From assembly GCF_047663525.1 (NCBI RefSeq), contig NC_092592.1:21256501-21320500 (forward strand): 64,000 nt of DNA. The letters are read 5' to 3'. How positions within the stretch are numbered: position 1 is the stretch's first letter; every line of letters starts with the position of its first letter. The DNA is from Anas platyrhynchos. Lineage: Eukaryota > Chordata > Aves > Anseriformes > Anatidae. Below the pieces are notes generated by a model. That model did no database searches, had not been told where the DNA came from, and saw only the letters and a list, made by a program, of their open reading frames with translations. This document shows, in pieces, positions 26,701 to 36,689 of the stretch. The position numbers were made by a program, and so were the translations under genes.

Positions 26701-29700
26701 AAAGGAGAATTTCAGCCCACCTCTGAAGTCTTCCCCTATCACAGTAACCTGCACCACTGTGGACTTCCACGGTGAGGCACTCCTGTAAGTGTTCCTGAGA
26801 AACCCTTTCACCCATAGAGTAGCCTTTGCTGCATAACTAGATTCTCTGTCTGGGGAACCCCAGGAAATCCCTGATCCCACATGCAGGTCCTGACTAACAT
26901 CCAGACCTGACTCTTGAGGCTGACTTCTGCAGCCTGTGCAGAATGTGGAAGGCTTCAGGTAGTTGAAGAAAAGGCTTTCTGTGTGGGATTAGGGGGGTAC
27001 CAGGACAATCTGATCAGATGTCACCTCTTGAAGCCTGTGCACATATTCAGATGCTGAGAAGGTAATTAGGAGAAAGGAAATCAAGAGCAGTTCTTGGGTC
27101 TGTGAACTGAAACTCAAATTCCTCAGCTGAAATGGTCTGAAGGTGCAGTGATGGGGGAATTAGAGACATGGGCCCTTTGCTGATGGGAGTTCCAAACCAT
27201 GAATTGCAGCTGTGGCCATCTTCTCCTAGTCTGACATCTGTGTATTGTTCTGTCTCTTGACAGCTCAGGAATCTTGGACCGATCCATCTGTAAGAGGAGG
27301 CCTTCAGAAGAAAAAGGTAAGCTTTCGACTAGAATATGTGCTGGTTGCCTTTTACCCAGGGAGCTGCATGCAAAAGATGCATTCCTCTAACCGTTCCTTG
27401 TCACGCTCAGCACCTCTCATTCCATTATGATCCTGCATGATATACAGTACTAGGATTGCAGTCTAAATCATCCTGACTCTTTGCCATCCAAACTCACATA
27501 CCGTTATCCAGGGTGGCTGTTTTGTACCGTGCTTATGTTGGTGGTGGTGCTGCATCTTCTCTCAGTACTTCCCAGGCTGACTACAGTCACCTGTTGCTAG
27601 AAATACAGATTTAAACTTATCCCCTTGCCCATGCACCTTTTTTGATGCAGCTTGAAAGATCATGCTAGATTAACACCTGACTGTTGGGGGCAGCATTTCC
27701 CCTCAGCACGGTGAGACCCACAGTGATTTTCCTTAGGTGCTGAGATGGCACCTTCTGAAAGAAGTTGGGACAGGTGTAGCTTTGAGCTGTGTGCCACATT
27801 TGCCTTGCTGCTCTCCACCTTGTAGTGATTGCACTGGAGGACCTGTAAGCTGAGCTATTTTGCAACAAATGCTCTCAATACCCCATTTCTATTACTGCTG
27901 CCTGCTGGCAGGTGCAATGAGAAGCTTCTTTGGCACCATTCCCGCCCCCCACTCCTCTTCTTTAGCTTGGAAGAGACTTCTCGCCCTTTTTCTGGCAGCA
28001 TAGCTGGGAACCTGCTTCAGGCTGTGCTCACTACAACAGGATTAGCCTCTTGTTAAAGCCATCTCCTTTTGATCTAGCCCTGTCAGAGTGAATCTATCCT
28101 GACTCTCTGGCTTAGCAGGGGCACGATGAAGTGTTTGCAAGAGGATTCTCCCCCCATGTCGTGGGATTTTCTTCAACACTTGCTCTGTTGGACACTTTAC
28201 TGCTGCTAATCTCTACATTCAGGACTCGTGCCGTCGCAGAGCCAAGGCGGCTTTCTGAGGACCAGTGCTTTCAGGGGCAACGGATCTCTTTGATTGAACA
28301 ATTCCAGAGGGGTTTTCTTGCTGTTGCTTTGACTGTTCATCTCGGATGCAAGAGGAAGGGCCCCATGCTCTTGAGTCAGGGGGCTTCAAAGAACAGGGAT
28401 GTGTTACACATCTTGAGAACTGGGCTCTCTGCAAGTTAGAAAGGATGTTGAATTTGACTGTGGAGAGTGTAACCAACCCTTCTTCCTTGGACTTGTTTTT
28501 TTGTGTGTGATTTTTTTTTATTTTTTAATCTTTCTTTTTTTTTTTTGCTGACAGTTGCCTGAGAAATTTACTCCTCCAGCTCCCATCACAGCTCCAGTAA
28601 TGAGCCTTCCCACTGAGCCCCAAGGGATCCATCCTTCACTCTCCAGGTTGCAGGAATCTGGCCAGTCACCCCCAGGAGCACCCAAGGAAGGCAGCCTGCA
28701 GGTATCCAAGGAAAGTGTGGTGTTCCCTAGCCACCAGCTCCTTGTCAAGTAGAAAAACAACTTGGCTTTTGAGATTGCTTGGCAGCTGCAGGGCTTATGC
28801 CTGCTCCTTTGTCCTTGTAACATATCTCTGCCTGAGTGTTAGAGGAATAGTTAGAATTGCTGCCAGGGTGGAAAATGACACCTGGGTATGGCTGGGAGGG
28901 AGGGAGAGCAGACTGGCTGTCGGCCTGCTGAGGGTTGGGAATCCATAGCGGCCTGACGCTATACTGCAGTCTGAGGATGATAATATAACTCAGTGCTTCC
29001 AGGTATTCTCTGGATTTTCCAAGGGGTGACATTCTTTCTGCTCATAGTTGCAGAAGGGGAATTTGTCTGCTCCAGCCTTACATGTTCCTGTTGTATTCAT
29101 TCAGCTGCTTCTGTCTCTGGCAGTATCACCAGCTACCTGCAGAGAGAGTTGAGAGGAAGGAGTTGCCGCCTGAGCACCAGGGGCTGAAGACTACCTTTGA
29201 AGGGCTGGTGCAGCGCTGCTCTGCTGTTGCCACTGATCCCGTAAGTCCTCCTTTCTCTGGCCTTTGGCTTGTTTGTCCTCACTGATGTTTGACTTCTATG
29301 TACTTCCTTCCTTGGTCAGGGTAAGAGAGGGAGAGTCGTCTCCATATAGTGAGGTTAATCTCCATCTGCCTCCTTCATTTGTGCTATAGGCTTGTTCGTC
29401 TCATGGGATCTGAGGTGCATTCTCTAGGATTTACCCAGTACTTCTCATTGCCTATTTGGATCAATGGTTCTGTCCTACTGGCTCTTTTTTTTTCTGAGGA
29501 AAGCAGAAGGAATGACCCAGCTGATTCAGCTTCATTTTTCACTGGCTTGATCTGCAGATAGTTCCTGCAGAGCTGGTATTGCCAGCCATCCTCAGAGCTT
29601 AAAGAGAAAGGCTGAGAGAGAAAGCCAGACAATCTTTGTGTCTGAGTCACTGAAATTTCTCCACCTCAGCTCCTGGAAGGCTGTTGGCACGTGTGCTGCA

Positions 29701-31575
29701 TCACATGAATGTATCAGGCCAGGCTGTGTTCAGAAGCAAAACAGTGTTTGACACATCATGTTATATTAAGCTGTAAGGTCTTCCCAGACCTTAGGGTTAC
29801 CGTGAAGCCTTCCAGGTGACTTCTACTTAGTAGGTGTTGGGAAAAGCACTGAGCCCTGCCTGTCAAACTGTCCTGGGGTCAGACAGCTTATGTGTAACAG
29901 TAGTTTCAGCACGTTTGCTGTGTGCATTCCGGGAGTGCAGTATAGCAATTTCTGGGAGATAACCTAAAGGTTCCCTCTAGGGATGGAAAGACTTGTGGCT
30001 TGGGCTTAATGTTCTCTAGCTCTAAGCTGACATGGAAGTTGTGGGGCTGGATTTGTACAGCAATACAATGCACCTGAGCTCCTGACCGTGCCAGGCCTGT
30101 CCCAGCATTGCCCAGAGACAGGTATTTCTATCCACAGTATAATGATAATGTACCTGTGAGTGGATTATCCAAGGTGGGACCCCAATTGTGTCAGTCCCAC
30201 CAGTTCGTCAGTACTCAAATCCTCTTGTTGGTGGCTGCCTGGACTAAAAAGTATATTCCCTCCTTTCTAGTAGTTGCTCTGTCGTGTAGTGTGCAAACAC
30301 TGTTACAAGGGAGGAATGTCTAGGCTGGGAGATGGGAACAAATTCCTGTCTTGGGAAGAGAACATGTGCATAAATACGTGCACAGTGAGGTCGTGGCTGG
30401 TTGTATCACAGTCTTGGCTGTAATCTGTCTGGCAGAGGTTGTGATGCTGCTGAAATGCAAGATGCTGTGGGAAGAATAGAGGGGAGGGCTGAACAAGAGC
30501 AAACTGATACTGGAAGCAGTGGGCTTTAATCCCTGGCAGAGCTAGCAATACCTATTTTACTTTAGAAAACTCGAAGAAAGCTGGAGGATGCATTGCAGCG
30601 GCTGGAGACCTTGTACGAGAAGCTCCGCGAGCAGGCGGTAAGTAGGTGCCACCATTCCCTGTGATTGAGTTGGTTTCCTGGTCCCACCTCTGTCCTGGGC
30701 TGTGGGCCTTGGTGTCTGCCTCAGTATTTCCAGCACATATCTTCTTAAGAAAGCTAGGGATTGCCAAACCTTATCATGTTCCTTGAATCCAGCCTGCCTT
30801 ATACATTTTTTTTCCCTTAACCTTGGCCCAGATATAACGTAAGGAAAAGCTGGGGAGGTATTTGCAGGATACTTTTCCCCCAAGAAGGATACTGATATAT
30901 TGACAGGTTCCAGATGGGAATGGGAAGTTGTAAAGGAATGTTTTCGGGGTGGTTATTAAGTGTGAATCTAGTGTAACCTCTAGCTTGGAAAACTGAAACA
31001 GCTGATGCCAATTGCTGGAGGGTTATCAATCAAGGGAAGAATCCTTGTAACATACATTCTTTCCCTGAGTGTCCAAATTATGCTTGAACAGAGACAGGAT
31101 TCTGTGCTAGATGGACCTTTGACCTCCACAAATACATCAGATATTCACTTAATGCTGAAATGGTATTACCTAGGACCTGCATTCACTGTAACCCAGCCTG
31201 GGTATTGGTTTAATATTTGTCATGGGCTGGGAAACTGAGGGAGAGAGCAGGCTATTCCTCCTGCCAGTGCTTGGCTGTGTAGGTGCTGTGTTTCGTGAGG
31301 ATTAGGTAGAGATCAGGAGGGAGGGGTATGGAGGGAGTCGGGGGCCTGTGTAACAGTGCTGGGCATTCTGACTTGTTTCTACTCCCTTCCTACAGCTCTC
31401 TCCAACCATCCTCATGGGTCTCCATGAGATTGCCCACTGCATTGAAGCTAGGAACTACCAACAGGGTCTCCTGGTTCACACCCAGGTGGTGAGCAGCAGC
31501 AGTTTCAGTGAGGTGTCTGGTTTCATGCCCATCCTGAAAGTCCTCATGACCATTGCTGGCAAGCTGAACGTGTAA
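6615..31575 (+). CDS. SEC31B: SEC31B, COPII outer-coat protein (complete, 25 coding exons)
   Basis: SEC31B pairs with SEC13 to form the outer cage of COPII vesicles at ER exit sites, and stimulates Sar1 GTP hydrolysis through Sec23. Coding exons: 6615-6693, 8305-8428, 8674-8869, 9658-9753, 10410-10550, 11052-11194, 11446-11545, 13546-13707, 14579-14731, 15484-15714, 16862-16936, 17544-17627, 18564-18672, 19087-19265, 19923-20049, 21158-21303, 21932-22105, 22732-22920, 23760-23970, 24374-24700, 27264-27316, 28555-28701, 29124-29240, 30566-30637, 31396-31575. All introns are GT-AG. The joined frame is open for 1204 codons and then TAA; human SEC31B has about 1180. The start [20 protein letters not shown] matches the invariant Sec31 amino terminus. 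The order is WD40 propeller, SEC13-binding helical region, Pro-rich linker, C-terminal helical domain. SEC31B is chosen over SEC31A because it lies between NDUFB8 and WNT8B. Confidence 0.96.
15484..22920 (+). CDS. SEC31B: SEC31B exons 11-19: SEC13-binding and ACE1-type helical region (residues 399-836)
   Basis: These nine exons start with FGGKLVTF, the strand and loop that complete the SEC13 propeller. The ancestral coatomer element follows, a helical solenoid that dimerises to make the cage edge. Family landmarks are [99 protein letters not shown] and [20 protein letters not shown]. The segment at residues 501-565 (exons 13-14) is less conserved and Ser-rich, as in paralogues, where it is a variable linker. 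From about residue 790 the sequence turns Pro-, Gln- and Gly-rich. Confidence 0.93.
17690..17808 (+). mobile_element. Old CR1 retrotransposon fragment (3' end)
   Basis: In intron 13 of SEC31B. The stretch around 17713-17808 carries the 3'-end signature of the older amniote CR1 group. It reads GGGCTCAATGCAGGAAT, then CAGGCCTGT, then AGGGTCAGACTAAGCGATCA, then GTGGTCCCTTCTGGCTTTAA. The pattern (GATCATnnTGGTCCCTTCTGGCCTT near the tail) is common in turtles, crocodilians and birds. The terminal octamer repeats are not recognisable. The copy is strongly diverged and 5'-truncated, so it encodes no protein. Confidence 0.72.
22241..22267. repeat. Poly(T)27 tract
   Basis: Twenty-seven consecutive T in intron 18 of SEC31B. 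It lies mid-intron, not at the acceptor (22730-22731), so it is a simple homopolymer rather than an unusual polypyrimidine tract. Confidence 0.95.
23760..28701 (+). CDS. SEC31B: SEC31B exons 20-23: Pro-rich linker with Sar1/Sec23-activating motif (residues 837-1082)
   Basis: Exons 20 and 21 (71 and about 109 codons) encode a Pro/Ser/Ala/Gln-rich disordered linker. In COPII this wraps the inner coat. Exon 22 (27264-27316) encodes [18 protein letters not shown], aligned with the Sec31A segment containing Trp-Asn-Asp-Pro, the part that inserts next to the Sar1 active site. Here Trp1020 is kept but the following Asn is Thr1021. Exon 23 opens [17 protein letters not shown], the conserved block directly after the active fragment. 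I do not see the PxPGF-type ALG-2 binding motif of SEC31A in this linker. Confidence 0.9.
25490..25505. repeat. (ATGC)4 palindromic tetranucleotide run
   Basis: Four ATGC units follow a GTGTGTGCATG stretch in intron 21. The run is self-complementary and alternates purine and pyrimidine, a short sequence able to form a hairpin or Z-type helix. Confidence 0.85.
26130..26430. promoter_or_regulatory. Candidate intronic conserved element (SEC31B intron 21)
   Basis: An AT-balanced, non-repetitive block with dense homeodomain-type cores: CTTAATTAAAC near 26140, GGTAATTAAAGTAATGAAG near 26238-26256, TCATTAAGTG near 26310 and GGTTATTAATAC near 26403. It differs in composition from the rest of the intron. 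It is proposed only on motif density, and conservation was not tested. Confidence 0.25.
29124..31575 (+). CDS. SEC31B: SEC31B exons 24-26: C-terminal helical domain (residues 1083-1204)
   Basis: The three last coding exons encode the alpha-helical domain conserved at the C-terminus of all Sec31 proteins. Landmarks are [59 protein letters not shown] and [15 protein letters not shown]. The frame closes with TAA at 31573-31575. Exon 25 (24 codons) and exon 24 (39 codons) are phase 0 at both ends, so skipping either would keep the frame. Confidence 0.94.
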
Positions 31576-33225
31576 GGTGCGGAGCAGCTGGTGCAGTGCA
31601 CGCTGAGAGCTGGTGGACTCCCTCACCTGTCGATGTGCTGCAGGTTGTGGACTCTCCTTCTGACTCTGGAGAAATGTCTGTGCCAGCGCCTGGAACTGTG
31701 CTGAGCCAGCGTTCCTGGCCCCATCTGCTCTCCAGAAAGCCCACTGGACTGTGGGTCTCCTGGAGGCTGTTCTCTCCCTGCTATCCCCCCAAAGCTACTT
31801 CCCAACCCAGGGCTCTCAATTTCAGGTTGTCAGGTTACGCAGAGATTCCCCCCAGAACTGCTCTGTGTACCTCTTCCCTGCTCCCCCAGCACAAAGGGGG
31901 AACTTCCTCCTTCCCAGGCTGATGCTGCTTTTCAATAAGAGACAAACAGGGCTGGCACCTCGGGCTCTATTCCCTGCTGCCTCATAACAGCATGGGACCC
32001 TGGAACCTGTGGTGTCCCTGCTCCATTGGGCTGCAGCCAGGATCTCTCCTCTGGTTCTTTCTTTAACTTCATTCTAATATTTGACTCACTTCTTGCCCTT
32101 CTGTTCTCATACCTGCTACAACTAGGGCTAACTGCAAGCCTGCTCTGGGATAGCTTTGGTTCTCTCTTTCACCTTCACCCAGCCCTCTCTTTTCCTAGAA
32201 GGGTAATCAGGAGACCCAACTATCCCCCACACCCTCCAGTATCCCTTTTTCCCCCATAAGCTGTAGGCTTCAGCCTTTGTTTCAGACCCAGGGCTGGTTT
32301 CACCCTTCCAGCTCCTGGGACTCTCCCATTCAGGAATGCTGACAAGTTGGGCTGCTCTGTGTGCTCCTCCCCACAGCCAGTAGCATTGTGTGTCTGGGCT
32401 AAAAGCTGCACTGGCTAGCTGGCCTTTTTCACTTCCTTTATGCTAGCACGGTTGGCTTGTTGCCAGCTGGTGGTATCTAAAGGGATTTCCGGGCAGTCTA
32501 AGGGCTTTAGAAGCAGCAGGAGTCATACAGGTCCCTTTAAGTATCCCCTTGAGCTACTCAGACTGACCCAACTCAAGCAGGAGGAGAGAGCTTGTTGCTC
32601 CAAGTGTGGTGTGTTCATTCTGCCTATGGCAATGGGTATGTGCAAAGGTGGTTCTCAAAGCCCCTTGGCACCATGGTGGTAGAAATGTGCTGCAGGAGGT
32701 GGCATTGTCAGGTCCCAAGGACTTGGCTATACTGAAGCTTCTAATTACTGTGGCATTTCCTCTGGGCTAAAATAAATGAATGAAGCAAATGCATGAAGTC
32801 CCATGGAAGAAATCTCGGAAGGTAGATGGGATTTTAGGGCACATTTGTGTCTTTCCCTCTGTTCCTCCTCCCTTGTCTTCCTCTCTCGCCATCTTTCATG
32901 CTAGCTGGGCAGAGCAATTGGACCCTAGCTGGGAGCGAGGCTTCTTCCCAGTGTTTGGCTGCAGCCAGCCCCTGCTTTACTCTGCTTGCTGCTTGAGTGG
33001 TAATGCCATCATGGGTCTGTGGTTCAGTGACTTACATGGATCAGCCTGCTGTACCATGGGACTTCGGAGGGAGGGGAATCAGAGAAGGGAGGGAGAGGAT
33101 ATGTCTCATCCTCTCCTCTCCAGGTCAAAGTGCCTCCTTGTTGCTGCTGTGTTATATTTCTATTGCTGCACTTTGATGCACTGAGAAATTACAGAACAGT
33201 GAAATAAAAGCTGTGTTTTGTGACG
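31576..33225 (+). other. SEC31B: SEC31B 3' UTR (inferred)
   Basis: The 1.65 kb after the SEC31B stop holds no coding signal. It contains an upstream AATAAA at 32771-32776 and a stronger one at 33203-33208. Open frames here are short and unlike known proteins. The extent is inferred from the poly(A) signal. Confidence 0.6.
33203..33208 (+). terminator. SEC31B: SEC31B poly(A) signal AATAAA
   Basis: AATAAA is followed within about 15 bases by CTGTGTTTTGTGACG, a GT-rich downstream element, and then T-rich sequence. This is the best-supported cleavage site after the SEC31B stop. The AATAAA at 32771 lacks an equally good GT-rich element and may be an alternative proximal site. Confidence 0.65.
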
Positions 33226-36200
33226 CTTCTAGCTTTTTTCTTAGGCTTGGGCCTAAAGGCAGTTGCCTGTCATGTCTGGTTACAGGGGGACTTCTCTCAG
33301 TCTTCAGGGCCTCCTACTGAGTTCTCAGCTCAAAAAATGATGTGGGGCAAACCAGATCATTTACTCTGTGGGTGTGGGCAGCAAACATCCTGGTTTGAGA
33401 CCTCAGGTCTTACCTGCTCCACAGGGCTGCAGGGTCAGAGAACTGTTCTTCAAGATACCTTCCTCAGTTGTTACTGTCCTTCTGCATCAGATACAAGAAG
33501 ATCCCTGCAATGCTGGGGTTCCCCTGGGGAATCCCAGTGGTGTTGAGGATTTTGCACTTGGAATCAGGAGTTGGAAGGATATCAGTAAGTAAAGAGAGCC
33601 CTTGATGAGATCCTCTCCTGTTAAAAACCACTGTTACGCCACTGAAGCCGTGATACTTAAACAAGCACTAGGATCTGACCTTCTTTGTGGAAATCAAACG
33701 TATACCATTGAATTGCCAGTTCTTGCTACCAATTAATAACTTCTGAATCTTGGCTGATTTCACCTAAGATTTTAAGAAGGTATGAAGGCTGAGGTGGAAC
33801 AGTAGTGAGATAAAGAGGGAAGAATCAAAAAATAAATAATAATAAAAAAAATGTTGCCAGCTGGCTTGCTATTGTATTTCTACAGGCCAGCCAGTCAGAA
33901 GACATGAAACTGAAGTATGAGGGACTATATTACCCGTCTTCTGGTTGGGATGATTTGGGAGGAAATAAAAGTTGAGAAACACTGGATGGAGGAAGATTTG
34001 GCCACTGTTAGGAAGGGACCATGGTTTATGAGGATTCTGGGCTATTAGAGATACAATACACACATTCAAGGAAAAACGGCCTTTTTTCAAGGGGCAAATG
34101 CCAGGTGTAAGGGAGCCTTGCAGTGCTGCAGGAGCAGTTAGCAACCAGTCTGGCCTCCCAGCTCTCCTTCATCGAGGCAGATGCAAGCTGATTTTCAAGG
34201 GCTGTACTTGTGTCGTGACCCTTGGATTCTGCTGTTCTGGATCTGGTTGTGGTACCCTGTGCAGTCCAGCCTATTTGCTTTAACTCAGGCCACTTGTACC
34301 ACTGGGAAATTAGATTTTTTTCCATCTGTTTCTCAGATGCATTTGGTTTCCGTTTCCTCCAGCACGCACTGCACCTGCTGTCCTTGGGTTCGTGCAGAGA
34401 CTGCCTACTTACCTTGCTTTTGCTCTTAGTCCTTCCTGCTTGTCCCCTTTGTCTCCCCATTGCTCAGTTCTGCTTCAGGTTTACTGCAGTGAGCACTGCC
34501 CCTAAAACTCTTGGTAGGGTAACCAAGCAGATGGTAGTGAGGGGACCCACTCGAGGGGCTCAGAGAGGCCAGGCCTCAGTCTCTGCAGCCCTAGTGCTGT
34601 TTGCTGCCTCGGAGGTGCAGTTGGAAAGCACTGCTCCAAGTACAGCACTGTCTGGCTGCCAACAGCTTCTGGTTTACAGACAACAGCCTGTCCGTGCCTC
34701 CCATGTGGGCACATGCTGCCACAGCGTCCCTGCACTGCTGTTTCTGTTGGGTGAGAAGGCCTCCGGTTTGACAAAGAATTGGAGGGGCAGGAGGAAGGGA
34801 TCCCTGGGCATGGAGAACAGAGCTCTAATCCTGTTGCAGATAACATCATGTCTGTAGGCTAGGCTTGTGTGTGTTTGGGGGAACTGGAGGGGCAGAGATT
34901 GTTAGGCAGTATTTGTTTGTAAAGCCACTTGCTCTGAAGATAATGCTTGCACTAACTTCTATTGAGGGAGCAGTGTGAGTCCCCACAAAGTCCTTTCCCA
35001 AAGTGTCTTTGAAGCCAAGAACCCATTGAAAGGAAGAAAGGCCAAGAGAGGGGATTAGTTTGTTCAGCAGCTGTGAATTTCAGTGGGAGGCTGATGAACT
35101 CCAAAGTCTTTGTTGAGATTTTTTTTTGTAAGGAGCCCTGCTGGAGGGAGAGACCCACACGGGGGCCGCGGCCTTAGACAAGAAGGAATCCGAAGCGGCA
35201 GGGAGCTGTAAACGGGCCACAAGGACTTTTCCCAAACACTTTTCGGAAAAGGTGTTGTGAAGAGAGCGGAGGGGGATTAGCATGTGAAATGACACTTTCC
35301 ATTGACTCCACAGAGGGGAGGGGAAAAGGGCTGGCTGGCTGATTTATTAGCATTTTGTTCCCTTCTCTTTTCTGCGCCCCCAGCAGCCCCCCTCCGCTTG
35401 CTCCCCTCCTCCTTGAGCCCTCTAAAGAGGTTTGGATTGGAAAAGGGAGCGGGGGGCTGCCTGTTTGTGTGTCATCTGGGCGAAGGTGACCACCTGGGAA
35501 GCTGAATGTAAATATTTCTCCTCTGAGGAATGCGCCTTCATTAAAGCGAAATGAATACATGGAAGCATCCAATCCTGCCACACAATGGCAGCAGTGCCTT
35601 TACTGCCTAGGGCTGCTTTTGCTGGGGAGGGGGACCCCTCCGGGCCCCGACCCGCTGCTGAGGTCAGCACATTTTGCAGCTGCGGTGTCGCCATTTTGTC
35701 CCAGAGAAAGAAGCATGCGGCAGTGGGGCCCCTGCTCCCAATGCGTCCTGTGTGCCCCCTCGCCCCAGCAGGCCTGGGGAGGGCTGGGGACGCTGTTCCC
35801 CTTCGCCAACTGGCGTCACCCTGCCTGGTGGGCGCATCCTGGCCTGCGCCACAGTCTTCACAGGGCACTTGTGTGGGGCAATGGCACAGGCAGGGGAGGG
35901 AAGGAAACAGCTTCCACGGCTTCCCCTTTTCTTCTTTTTTGAAGCTGGCTGTGGAATGGGGGAACACAGAGGGACAAGGGGTGGAAGCTGTCCTCTCTGC
36001 CTTGCGGTTGCCCCTAAGCTAGCCTGTTCTGAAGCTTTTCTCTGCTAGGTGACAGGCTCTCTGCAGCTCTCTACTTTCCTGCCTAAGGATGCATTCCCAC
36101 CCCGGGGAGCAGGGCGAGGTGGTGCCAGAGATGCAAGGGAGACCTGGGGCAAGGTCCTTGTGTTAATAGGAATTTTGTGCACACAGCTGGTGGCTTGTGT

Positions 36201-36689
36201 CTGGAGCAGAAGTGTTTCAGCTTTCCCTGAGAATAGGCCAAGATTTTTTTTTTCTTCAGTTTTTGAACTGCCAGATTCTTGCTTCATGTGAATACTCTTG
36301 CTCTGGTGGGACCTTAGCTTGCCCTAGGTCTGAATTCCCAGCCCCATCAAAATAGCCCTGAGATGAAGGGGATATTTTATAACTGAGACACACATACAGA
36401 CTGTGGAGTGTCTTTAGTGTGTCACCTCTGAAATGGGCACTTGGGCCTCTATCTGCACCCTCTCACCTCCTTTTCTTCTCACAGCTGCACTGCAGTTTGA
36501 GCTTGCCTGAGGCTGCATCCAAGAGAGCAAACCCTTTCCTATCATGGTAGGGGTGGAGGTGGAGGGAACTGGTCAGCTGTCCTTGTGCTAAACAGATGAG
36601 TAAGTGTCTGTGTTGTAGTCTCCAGAACTTTAACTACATACATCTGCACATGGAATTGGACAAACAAAACACCCAACACAACAGCATTT
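33226..36689. other. Convergent intergenic spacer, SEC31B / WNT8B
   Basis: About 3.5 kb separates the inferred 3' ends of SEC31B (+) and WNT8B (-). It includes an A/T-rich patch at 33826-33851 and a GC-richer block at 34950-36050 (candidate element listed separately). Open frames up to 211 codons occur on both strands but overlap each other and show no domain, so I treat them as chance frames. Confidence 0.55.
35060..35710. promoter_or_regulatory. Candidate conserved regulatory element between SEC31B and WNT8B
   Basis: A non-repetitive block with many developmental-factor-like motifs. It has GGATTAG (OTX-like) at 35275-35281, ATTTATTAGCATTTTG (homeodomain/POU-like) near 35342-35357, GGTTTGGATTGG near 35429, ATTAAAGCGAAATGAATACA near 35540, and GCCATTTTG (YY1-like) at 35690-35698. 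It lies about 13.5 kb from the WNT8B start. The call rests on texture and motif density only. Confidence 0.3.

Larger units (their letters stand above)
6694..31395 (+). other. SEC31B: SEC31B coding-region introns: contents
   Basis: Introns longer than 1 kb are 6694-8304, 11546-13545, 15715-16861, 20050-21157, 24701-27263, 27317-28554 and 29241-30565; the other seventeen are shorter. Apart from the CR1 remnant near 17.7 kb, the T27 tract, the ATGC run and the candidate element near 26.2 kb (all listed separately), they look like unique sequence with scattered T-rich patches (for example 6949-6960 and 28511-28546). Short open frames inside them have no recognisable homology. I saw no convincing snoRNA box pair or tRNA fold. 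Confidence 0.6.

Noticed and set aside
6615-31575. SEC31A rather than SEC31B
   Set aside because: The protein is similar to both, but the neighbours NDUFB8 and WNT8B, the lack of an ALG-2 motif and the shorter length fit SEC31B.
34222-34857. 211-codon plus-strand frame in the intergenic spacer
   Set aside because: No recognisable domain, overlapping competing frames on both strands, and no splice or promoter context. Best explained as chance in GC-rich sequence.
35422-36022. Cluster of 115-181-codon frames on both strands
   Set aside because: Frames in several phases overlap the same GC-rich block, which is the pattern of low stop-codon density rather than of a gene.
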